Source: JANQRZ01 sp965215165 (GTDB lineage: Bacteria; Bacteroidota; Rhodothermia; Rhodothermales; JANQRZ01). Taken from it: a stretch of DNA of 64,000 nt. The translations under genes were made by a program, and so were the position numbers. The notes under the pieces are model-generated. The model saw only the letters and a program-made list of their open reading frames with translations. It was not told the DNA's origin and ran no database searches. The stretch covers positions 558,001 to 622,000 of the forward strand of contig CBDCCX010000006.1 in NCBI GenBank assembly GCA_965215165.1. The letters are read 5' to 3'. The stretch's first letter is position 1. Each line of letters starts with the position of its first letter. Positions 32,881 through 40,733 of this stretch are shown one piece after another.

Positions 32881-35229
32881 GTGAGACGCCTCGTCCTGTG
32901 CCTGCTCGGGTGCCTCGCCGCCGCCGCGCCGGCCGCCGCGCAGGAGCCGGCGCTCCGCGTCTCGTCGGTCCGGCTCGCCGGTGCGCTCGGGCCGTTCGAA
33001 AAGGACGAGCTGCTCGCCCTGCTGCAAACGCGGAGGAACCGCCGTTTCCTCGGGGTCCCCGGCGTCACGCCCGGCCTCTGGCTCTACCAGCTCGGGGACA
33101 CCGGCGCGCTTGGCGGGGCCGTTTCGCGGGCGCTCCAGCGCAGCGGTGAGCCGCCGGCCGACCTCGAGCTCGGCCGCGTGGAGTCCGACCGGGCGCGGCT
33201 CGAGGCGCTCTACCGCCAGGAGGGGTACCGGAGCGCCGTCGTCGCTTCGTCCGTAGACACCCTCAGTGCCGAGCGGGTCCGGGTCCAGTTCCGTATCGTG
33301 CCGGGGCAGCCGAGTCTGGTCACGTCCGTGCGCTACGAAGGCCTCGATGCCCTCGACGCCGAGGCCCGCCGCCGGCTGACGCGCGCCACCGCGCTACGCC
33401 TCCCCGCCAAGGGCCGGGCCGATGCGCTCGCCCTCGAGGCGCGCGGGCAGCGCCTCTCGGAGCCGGACCTCCTGGAGGAGCGCCGCCGCCTGCTCGCCTT
33501 CCTCCGCGACGAAGGCTTCGCCCGCGTCGCCAGAGACTCCATTCACGCCGTCGCCTTCGCCGTCGACTCGCTTCACTACGACATCACCTTTCGCGTTGCC
33601 ACCGGGCCGCGCTACGACTTCGGGGACGTGCGGGTCGAGGTGCGGGGGCCGGAGGAGGCCTCGCCGCGCGCCGATACGCTTCGGCTCGGCGACGGCACGC
33701 TCGCGGTGCGCTTCGAGGGCGAGCGGGCGCTCGAGGCGGGCCTGCTCGCGCGGTCCCTCCAGTTCCGGCCCGGACAGCCCTACCGCCGCAGCGACCTGCT
33801 GGCGACCAAGCGGCGGCTCGAGCGCACCGGCGTCTTCTCCTTCACCGACATCGCCCCGGTGCCCGGCGACACCTCGCGTTCGGGCGAGGCCTCGCCTCGG
33901 CTGGCGCACCGGATCGGGCTGCGGACGCGGCAGCGGCACAGCCTTCGGTTCGAGGGCTTCGTGCTGCAGCGGACGGCGCTGCTCACGCCCGAGAGCAGCA
34001 CCCTCGGCACCGACGAGGTCGGCCTCGGCGTCGGGGCGGCGTACCGCAACGCCAACCTCTTCGGTGGGGCAGAGGCCTTCGAGGCTCGGGTCGGTGCCTC
34101 GGTGGCAGGCGAGATCGGCGAGTTTCCCACCTACCAGGTCGAGGCGTCGACCGCGCTGGCGTACCCGTATCTGGTCGCGCCGTTCGGCTTCGTTGAGCGC
34201 GCCCTCCGGCCCTTCGACGCGCGGACGCGGCTCTCGCTCGGCCTCCTGACGGCGCGGCGCGACGAGCTGAACCTGCTCATCCGGGGCCGCGCGACAGCCG
34301 GCCTCCGCCTCACCGTGCAGCACACCCCGTCGCTCGCCTCGCTCCTCGACCTGGTCGACTTCCGACTCTCCGACCCCGACACGCTGAGCGGCTTCCAGAA
34401 CACCTTCCTCGGCTTCGTCAACGATGACGTGGCTAGGGAGGCCATCCTCGACGACTACACCCGGCCGCAGCTCAACAACGCCGTCCGCTACACGCTCCGC
34501 TCGACCACGGCCGACCTCTTCCGCCGCGACCGCGGCCACGCCCGCGAGGTCGCCCTCGAGGTCGGCGGCAACGCGTCGTACCTGCTCGACCGCTACGTCT
34601 TCTCGCCCGGCACCGTCGAGGGCACCCTCCCAGGCCTCCCGATCTTCGGCGGCTCCAGCCGGCTCGAGTACCGGCCCTACCTCCGCTTCGTCGGCGAGGC
34701 GCGGGAGTACCGGCCCATCGGGCGGCGCTCAGTGCTCGCGGCCAAGGCCGTCGTCGGGGTCGCGCACCCGACCGGGCAGGCCGAGGTGGTGCCGTTCGAC
34801 CGGCGGTTCTACACCGGCGGGGCCAACAGCGTGCGCGGGTGGAAGCTCCGCGAGCTGGGGCCGGGCGGCGTGGCCCCCGACCAAGCCGCCTTCGTGCAGG
34901 GCGGCGACGTCAAGCTCGAGCTAGGCGTCGAGGTGCGGACCATCCTGCTGCGCCAGGTCTTCGCGGCCGACTGGTCGCTGGCGCTCTTCTCCGACGCCGG
35001 CAACATCTGGCTCGGCCCGCGCAACCCGACTGACGAGGGGCGCTTCCGCCTCGCCACCTTCGCCGACGAGATCGCCGTCGGGGCGGGCGTCGGCCTGCGC
35101 GTGGCGTACGAGTTCCTGATCCTCCGGTTCGACCTCGGCTGGCAGGTCCGCTCGCCGGTGCCGGGGACGGCGCTCTTCCCCGAGGGCAACCGCCCGCTCT
35201 TCCACTTCGGCATCGGGCAAGCATTTTGA
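32881..35229 (+). CDS. Omp85 (BamA/TamA)-family outer-membrane protein
   Basis: This 782-residue protein starts at GTG 32881 with signal peptide VLCLLGCLAAAAPAAAQ. POTRA-like domains follow at about residues 20-330 (VRYEGLDALDAEARRRL, FEGERALEAGLLARSL and others). The barrel half contains NSVRGWKLRELGPGG near residue 645, the VRG(F/W) loop typical of the family. The protein ends in GIGQAF, with the terminal Phe of an outer-membrane signal. It could be a TamA-like assembly factor or one of the Bacteroidota surface-layer variants. The main BamA is usually longer (more POTRAs) and sits beside skp or lpx genes, which are absent here. Confidence 0.86.
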   Translation: MRRLVLCLLGCLAAAAPAAAQEPALRVSSVRLAGALGPFEKDELLALLQTRRNRRFLGVPGVTPGLWLYQLGDTGALGGAVSRALQRSGEPPADLELGRVESDRARLEALYRQEGYRSAVVASSVDTLSAERVRVQFRIVPGQPSLVTSVRYEGLDALDAEARRRLTRATALRLPAKGRADALALEARGQRLSEPDLLEERRRLLAFLRDEGFARVARDSIHAVAFAVDSLHYDITFRVATGPRYDFGDVRVEVRGPEEASPRADTLRLGDGTLAVRFEGERALEAGLLARSLQFRPGQPYRRSDLLATKRRLERTGVFSFTDIAPVPGDTSRSGEASPRLAHRIGLRTRQRHSLRFEGFVLQRTALLTPESSTLGTDEVGLGVGAAYRNANLFGGAEAFEARVGASVAGEIGEFPTYQVEASTALAYPYLVAPFGFVERALRPFDARTRLSLGLLTARRDELNLLIRGRATAGLRLTVQHTPSLASLLDLVDFRLSDPDTLSGFQNTFLGFVNDDVAREAILDDYTRPQLNNAVRYTLRSTTADLFRRDRGHAREVALEVGGNASYLLDRYVFSPGTVEGTLPGLPIFGGSSRLEYRPYLRFVGEAREYRPIGRRSVLAAKAVVGVAHPTGQAEVVPFDRRFYTGGANSVRGWKLRELGPGGVAPDQAAFVQGGDVKLELGVEVRTILLRQVFAADWSLALFSDAGNIWLGPRNPTDEGRFRLATFADEIAVGAGVGLRVAYEFLILRFDLGWQVRSPVPGTALFPEGNRPLFHFGIGQAF

Positions 35230-35295
35230 GTGACGAGCGCCGGAGGACGAGCGCCGAATGATACTTTGCCTGACCCTCCCATCCGACCTAGAGCC

Positions 35296-36738
35296 ATGAC
35301 CCAGCCCTCCGCACCTCCACCCGCGACCCCACCGAGCCGACCGAAGAAGGGGGCCGTGCTCGACCTCGAGATCGAGAAGTTCGCCGACCGGGGGAAGTCG
35401 CTGGCGCGGCTCGACGGGTACGTCGTGTTCGTGGCCGGGGCGGTGCCGGGCGATACGGTCCGGGCGCGGCTCTTCAAGCGGCGGCGCGCCTTCGGCGAGG
35501 CGCGGGTGCTGGAGGTCCTGACCCCGAGCCCGCTCCGCACCGAGCCGCGCTGCGAGTACTTCTGGAGCTGCGGCGGCTGCAAGTGGCAGCACGTCGAGTA
35601 CCAAGCCCAGCTCGAGGCCAAGCGGCAGAGCGTCGCCGAGGCCCTCGCCCACACCGGCGGCTTCGACGACCTCGAGGTGCGGCCGACCATCGGGGCGGAC
35701 GAGATCTACTTCTACCGCAACAAGATGGAGTTCTCGTTCTCCGCCGGCCGCTGGCTCACCGACTGGGAGATCGCCTCCGGCGAGGCGTTCGACACCGATT
35801 TCGCCCTCGGCCTCCACGTCCCCGGCCGCTTCGACAAGGTGCTCGACCTCAAGGTGTGCTACCTCCAGAGCGAGTGGAGCGCCGCGCTCGTCAACGGCAC
35901 GCGCGACTTCGCCAAGGAGCACGGCTGGACCCCGTGGCACGTCCACAAGAAGACGGGCTACCTCCGCCACCTCGTCATCCGCACCCCCGAGCATACGCCC
36001 GAGCGGATGGTCAACCTGGTCACGAACGGGCACGACCCGGAGCGCATCGCCGCCTACGCCGACTTCCTCCGCGCGGCGTTCCCCGAGGTCACGACGCTCA
36101 TCAACACGATCAACACCGGCGTTGCGCAGACGGCCTACGGGGAGGCAATGCACACCGTCTTCGGCTCCGGCGTCGTGCACGACCGGATCGGCGACCACAC
36201 CTTCGAGATCGCGCCGAACGCCTTTTTTCAGACCAACACACGGCAGGCCGAAAAGCTCTACGCCGTCGCCGCCGCCTTCGCGGAGCTGAAGCCAGAGGAT
36301 CTCGTCTACGACCTCTACTCGGGAGCCGGGACGATCGCGCTCTTCGTCGCCGACCGAGTGCGGAGCGTGGTCGGCGTCGAGCTAGTCGAGGAGGCGGTCG
36401 GGAACGCCCGAGCGAACGCCGAGGCGAACGGGGTCGGCAACTGCACGTTTGTGACGGGGGACATGCTGAAGCTCTTCACGCCGGAGTTCGTCGAGTCGCA
36501 CGGCCGGCCGGACGTGCTGATCGTGGACCCGCCGCGTGCCGGGCTGCACCCGAAGGTCGTCGGCCAGATCGGCGCGCTCCGGCCCGAGCGGTTCGTCTAC
36601 GTGAGCTGCAACCCGCAGTCGCAGGCGCGCGACCTGTCGTACCTCAAGGAGCAGTACCGCATCGAGGCCGTGCAGCCGGTGGACCTGTTCCCGCACACGC
36701 ACCACGTCGAGAACGTCATCAGCCTGCGCGCCATCTAG
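35296..36738 (+). CDS. rlmD: TrmA/RlmD-family 23S rRNA (uracil-C5)-methyltransferase
   Basis: This 480-residue SAM-dependent enzyme methylates C5 of uracil in RNA; RlmD acts on 23S rRNA U1939. The N-terminal TRAM domain is at about residues 15-75 (LEIEKFADRGKSLARLDG). Next is an Fe-S cluster motif (CEYFWSCGGCKW). The catalytic domain has DLYSGAGTIALF (SAM binding), DPPRAGLHPKV and the catalytic Cys in VYVSCNPQSQARDL. The family also contains RumB/RlmC and TrmA, so the target base is not certain; the TRAM and cluster favour RlmD or its close relatives. The start is ATG 35296. The 66-bp gap before it contains GACGAGCGCC repeats. Confidence 0.88.
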   Translation: MTQPSAPPPATPPSRPKKGAVLDLEIEKFADRGKSLARLDGYVVFVAGAVPGDTVRARLFKRRRAFGEARVLEVLTPSPLRTEPRCEYFWSCGGCKWQHVEYQAQLEAKRQSVAEALAHTGGFDDLEVRPTIGADEIYFYRNKMEFSFSAGRWLTDWEIASGEAFDTDFALGLHVPGRFDKVLDLKVCYLQSEWSAALVNGTRDFAKEHGWTPWHVHKKTGYLRHLVIRTPEHTPERMVNLVTNGHDPERIAAYADFLRAAFPEVTTLINTINTGVAQTAYGEAMHTVFGSGVVHDRIGDHTFEIAPNAFFQTNTRQAEKLYAVAAAFAELKPEDLVYDLYSGAGTIALFVADRVRSVVGVELVEEAVGNARANAEANGVGNCTFVTGDMLKLFTPEFVESHGRPDVLIVDPPRAGLHPKVVGQIGALRPERFVYVSCNPQSQARDLSYLKEQYRIEAVQPVDLFPHTHHVENVISLRAI

Positions 36739-36752
36739 CGTATCTTAAGGGC

Positions 36753-36968
36753 ATGGAAGACAACGGCATTCCCTTCGACTACACCGCGTTCTCCGTCGTC
36801 CACTCGCACGAAGAGGCCGAGGCGGAGGACCGAGCGTTCTGGCTCGGCAAAACGCCGCACGAGCGACTCATCGGGGTGGAGCAAACGCGCCAGATACTTT
36901 ATGGCTATGACCCGGCTACCGCCCGGCTTCAGCGAGTTCTTGAGATCGCTCAGCGATCACCGCGTTGA
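36753..36968 (+). CDS. Small protein preceding the nucleotidyltransferase (possible TA partner)
   Basis: This 71-residue acidic protein starts at ATG 36753. A helical stretch (TPHERLIGVEQTRQILYGYD, then RLQRVLEIAQRS) is characteristic of small proteins that overlap or precede nucleotidyltransferase-like genes in Chlorobi and Bacteroidota. The 3' end overlaps the next gene by 68 bp, the usual arrangement of such pairs. A toxin-antitoxin role is inferred from this arrangement only. Confidence 0.6.
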   Translation: MEDNGIPFDYTAFSVVHSHEEAEAEDRAFWLGKTPHERLIGVEQTRQILYGYDPATARLQRVLEIAQRSPR

Positions 36969-37349
36969 GTACCTGCTCATCGGAGGCTTTGCCGTCGGGT
37001 ATCACGGCCACGTTCGCGGAACGGCCGATATCGACGTGTGGGTGCGGATGGATTCTCAGAATGCCGAGCGCATCGTCATGGCGTTGGACGCGTTCGGCTT
37101 CGGCGTGTCGGAGCTAGGACCGAAGCTCTTCTTGAAGAAGGACAGTCTGGTGCGTATGGGCGTGCCGCCGTTCCGCATCGAGCTGATGACCACGGTCTCC
37201 GGCGTCACGTTCGAAGAGTGCTGGCCGGACGCGTGGAAGGCGACTGGGACGGGGTGCCGGTCACCGTCATCGGGCTGGCCTGCCTCGAGAGAAACAAGCA
37301 AGCCAGCGGACGCCCTAAAGACCTCTCGGACCTGACGTATCTGCCCTGA
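36901..37349 (+). pseudogene. Nucleotidyltransferase-like (DUF6036-type) gene with C-terminal frameshift
   Basis: The N-terminal part (from ATG 36901 or 36907) reads as a nucleotidyltransferase fold: HRVEYLLIGGFAVGYHGHVR, then GTADIDVWVRMD with the metal-binding DxD. At about 37231 the frame breaks: the same frame continues as a short unrelated tail to a stop at 37335. The neighbouring frame supplies the expected ending (VEGDWDGVPVTVIGL, then SGRPKDLSDL, stop at 37349). One missing base near the CCGGACGCGTGG stretch would explain it. It may be inactive, or the base may be a sequencing error. The partner gene is the small protein at 36753. Confidence 0.68.
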
Positions 37350-37355
37350 GCGCGG

Positions 37356-40300
37356 CTATCCTTCGATCAGGATGCCGCCGAGGTCGAACTCGTCGTCGAC
37401 CGGACCGTCTCGCGCGCCGTCGCCGGAGCTAGCGGCACGGGCCTCAGAAGCCGGGGACTCCGCAGGGGAGAGGTCGGCGTCGGCGGCGGGCAGCTCGACG
37501 ACGAAGCGGCTCCCGCCTTCGGGCGCGTTCTCGGCCCACACGCGCCCGTCGAGCAGCTCTACGACGCGCTTGACAATGGACAGGCCGAGACCGCTCGACG
37601 ACTCGCCGGCCGTCGGCTGCGCCGACAGGCGCTGGAACTTGCCGAACATCTTGGCGAGGTCGTCCGGCGTGAGGCCCGGCCCCTCGTCCTGCACCACGAA
37701 GCGGGCACCGCCGGCGACGCCCTCGGTGTGTACGCGGATGCGCTTGCCCGGTGGGGTGAACTTGAGCGCATTCGAGACGAGGTTGTCGACCACCTCCTTG
37801 AGCCACGTCGGGTCGGCGCGCACGAGCGGCACGGGGGCGGACGAGGGCTCGACGGTGAGGTGCTGCCCTTTGCGCTCGGCGGCCCCGGCAAACCGGAGGC
37901 CGGCCTCCTGAGCCGTGGCCGCGAGGTCGACCGGCTGCGGCTCGATGTTGAGGGTGTTGCTCTCGAGCGCCTCGACGTCAAGGAACCGGAGCACGAGCGA
38001 GAGCATCTCCTCGGCCGCCTCCTCGACGAGGGTCACGAACTCCTGCTGCGGGGCGTCGTCCTCGAGCTCGGTCCGGAGCAGCTTGGCGATCTCGTGGACC
38101 CCGTTGAGCGGGTTCTTGAGGTCGTGCGCGACCATGTGCATCAACTGCGACTTCAGCTCGCTCGTCTCGACTAGGCGGTGGTTCGTGTCGCGGAGGTCTT
38201 CGGTCCGTTCCTCGACGAGGTCTTCGAGCTCGCGCTGCCGTGCCACCAGCAGGCGGACGCGGAGCACGTAGACGAGGTAGAGCACCCACAGCCCGCCGAG
38301 CAGGCAGAGCGCCAGAAACCAACCCGTCTGGTAGTAGTGAGGCCGCAGCTCGAAGGCGAGCGCCTGCGTCTCGCTCGTCACGCCCTGGTCGCTCACCGCC
38401 TGGACGCGGAACGTGTAGGAGCCGGGCGGGATGTTGGTGTAGAACGCCTCCTGCCGGTCGCCGGCATCGACCCAGCCGGCGTCGACGCCCTCGAGGCGGT
38501 AGCGGTAGTGCAGCCGCTCCGGGGCCACGAAGGTCGGCGCGACGTAGTGGAACTGGAGCCGCCCATCGCCCGGCGGCAGGGGGGCCAGGACATCCAGGTC
38601 AATGAGCTTGCGGTCCACGCGGAAGCGATCGATGCGGGGTGTGGAGACCGGGAGCGGGGTGAGGTCACTCGGGCGGAGCGCCATCAGGCCCTCGGTGCTC
38701 GGGAACCAGAGGGTGCCGTCGGGGCTCTGCCAGCCGGCCGGCTGCACGCCGCCGTTGAACTCCGGCGACCGCCGCCCGGTGGCGCGGCCGTAGACGACCG
38801 GCCTGATGGCCGCGCGCTGCCCATCCGCCGCCGCGTCGAGGGCGGCTTTGTCGACGCGGAAGAGGCCCCGGTTGGAGGAGATCCAGAAGCGGCCGCTGCG
38901 GTCCTCGAAGAGCTGCAAGATCTTATCGCTGTAGAGGCCGTCCTCCTCGGTGAAGCTGCGTACGGCCTCGCCCTCGATCCGCGCCAGCCCGCCGAGCAGC
39001 CCGGCCCAGACGACCCCGCTGCGGTCGATGTGGAGCGAGAGCACGACGTCGCTCGGCAGCCCGCTCTGCGTCGTGACCTGCCGCACGACGGTTTCGCCGC
39101 ACAGGACGTTCAGGCCGCCGTCGTAGGTCCCGACGAGCAGGCACCCCTTGGCGTCCTCGCCGACGACGGTGATGAGGTTGCTCGACAGCCCGTCGTCGGT
39201 GGTGAAGGTGGTGAACGCGCCGTCCCGGTAGCGGACCAGCCCGCTGCCGGTGCCTATCCAGAGCGCGTCGGCGCGGTCCTCGTAGAGCGCGTAGACCGAC
39301 TCGCTCGGCAGGCCGTCATCGGTGGTGAAGGTGGTGAACGCGCCGTCCTGGTAGCGGACCAGCCCGTGGCCCTGCGTGCCGGCCCAGAGCGCCCCGTCGC
39401 GCGTGCCGCGCACGGCGATGAGGCGGTTGCTCGGGAGCCCGTCCTCGACCGTGAACGTCGCCACCTCGCCATGCCCGCCCGACTCGGTGGGGCGGAGGCG
39501 GTTCAGGCCGCCCTCGGTGCCGACCCAGAGCGTGCCCTCGGCGTCTTCGTAGACCGACCAGACGTAGGGATCGGCCAACCCCTCAGGCGTGGAGAACGGG
39601 ACGAGGAGGCCGGCCCGGAGCCGGCCCAGCCCGCCGCTGTCGGTGCCGATCCAGAGGGTGCCCTCGGCATCGGCGTGGAGCGTGCCGACCTTGCCGGCCG
39701 GCAGGCCGTTCTCGGCGGTGAGGAGGCTGAACGCTCCGTCGGCGAGGGTGTAGCGGGCGAGGCCGCCGAGCGTGCCGCCGAGCCAGAGCGCGCCCGAGGC
39801 CACGATGCCCTCGCGGAGGTTGGAGACCGGCAATCCATCTTCGGCCGTGAACGTGGTGAAGGTCCCGTCGTAGCGGACGAGGCCGGTCTCTGTCGTGATC
39901 CAAAGGGTCTCACCGTCGAGCGCGAGCGAGGTCAGCGCGGCGTCGGGCAGGCCGTCGGCCGTGGTGAACGTGGTGAACCGGTCCTCCTGCGGCAGGTAGC
40001 GGACCAGACCCTCGGTGCGCGTGGCGATCCAGACCGCGCCGCCCGGAGCCACCGCCAGGTCCATCACCGTCGTCTCCGGCATCCCGTCGTCGAGCGTGAA
40101 CCCCTCGACCGCGCCGCCAGCGATGCGGCTCAGCCCACCGTCGTAGGTGCCGACCCAGAGCGCGCCGTCGGCGTCCGAGGCGAGCGCGCTGATGTGATCG
40201 CCGAGCAGGCCGAGCACGGGCACGCTGAACCCCTCGTCCTCCACCCTCACCAAGCCGGTGTACGTGCCGACCCAGAGGGTGCCGTCGCCGCTCTCGTGGA

Positions 40301-40664
40301 GGGCCGAGACGAACGAGGAGGGCAGCCCGCGCCGGCTGATCCGGAAGCTCAGTCCGTCGAACCGGGCCAAGCCCTCCTGCGTGCCGACCCACAAGAACCC
40401 GTCGCGCGTGCGAAGGACGGCGGTGACGCTGTTCTGCGGCAAGCCGTCGTCGACCGTCCAGTCGTCGAGGACGTACTGTGTCAGCGCGAGGCCGGGGTCG
40501 AGGCCGGGCACCGGCCCGGTCGTCTGGGCCTGCGCCATCGCTCCGAGCGCCAGGAGGCCGGCGAGGAAGAGGGAGAGCCGGCAGGTCGTCGGACCGTCGG
40601 AGGGGCGAGCAGGCACGAGCGGAGAGTGGGCCGGGGTGGGCGGAAGGCTATAGGTCCTCTGCAT
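37356..40664 (-). CDS. Sensor histidine kinase with two-component regulator propeller
   Basis: This 1102-residue sensor starts at ATG 40664 with signal peptide LSLFLAGLLALGAMAQAQ. Residues about 60-650 are regulator-propeller repeats (WVGTQEGLARFDG type, DGLPSESVYALYEDR type) that form the periplasmic sensor. A Y_Y_Y domain follows near 690-760, then a membrane helix near 775-800. The kinase has HisKA (H in VAHDLKNPLNG, about residue 843), the N box (DNLVSNALKF), DEGPGLTPDD and SSGLGLSIVKRVVELLDG. Unlike Bacteroides HTCS proteins it has no receiver or HTH domain after the kinase. It ends in an acidic tail (DDEFDLGGILIEG). A separate response regulator is needed but is not in this window. Confidence 0.92.
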   Translation of the reverse strand: MQRTYSLPPTPAHSPLVPARPSDGPTTCRLSLFLAGLLALGAMAQAQTTGPVPGLDPGLALTQYVLDDWTVDDGLPQNSVTAVLRTRDGFLWVGTQEGLARFDGLSFRISRRGLPSSFVSALHESGDGTLWVGTYTGLVRVEDEGFSVPVLGLLGDHISALASDADGALWVGTYDGGLSRIAGGAVEGFTLDDGMPETTVMDLAVAPGGAVWIATRTEGLVRYLPQEDRFTTFTTADGLPDAALTSLALDGETLWITTETGLVRYDGTFTTFTAEDGLPVSNLREGIVASGALWLGGTLGGLARYTLADGAFSLLTAENGLPAGKVGTLHADAEGTLWIGTDSGGLGRLRAGLLVPFSTPEGLADPYVWSVYEDAEGTLWVGTEGGLNRLRPTESGGHGEVATFTVEDGLPSNRLIAVRGTRDGALWAGTQGHGLVRYQDGAFTTFTTDDGLPSESVYALYEDRADALWIGTGSGLVRYRDGAFTTFTTDDGLSSNLITVVGEDAKGCLLVGTYDGGLNVLCGETVVRQVTTQSGLPSDVVLSLHIDRSGVVWAGLLGGLARIEGEAVRSFTEEDGLYSDKILQLFEDRSGRFWISSNRGLFRVDKAALDAAADGQRAAIRPVVYGRATGRRSPEFNGGVQPAGWQSPDGTLWFPSTEGLMALRPSDLTPLPVSTPRIDRFRVDRKLIDLDVLAPLPPGDGRLQFHYVAPTFVAPERLHYRYRLEGVDAGWVDAGDRQEAFYTNIPPGSYTFRVQAVSDQGVTSETQALAFELRPHYYQTGWFLALCLLGGLWVLYLVYVLRVRLLVARQRELEDLVEERTEDLRDTNHRLVETSELKSQLMHMVAHDLKNPLNGVHEIAKLLRTELEDDAPQQEFVTLVEEAAEEMLSLVLRFLDVEALESNTLNIEPQPVDLAATAQEAGLRFAGAAERKGQHLTVEPSSAPVPLVRADPTWLKEVVDNLVSNALKFTPPGKRIRVHTEGVAGGARFVVQDEGPGLTPDDLAKMFGKFQRLSAQPTAGESSSGLGLSIVKRVVELLDGRVWAENAPEGGSRFVVELPAADADLSPAESPASEARAASSGDGARDGPVDDEFDLGGILIEG

Positions 40665-40733
40665 ATCGACGCCGACCCAGGAGGACTTAATCCCAGGTCG
40701 GCGTCGAGGTGGGGGGTGGGGTGAGAGAGCGGG

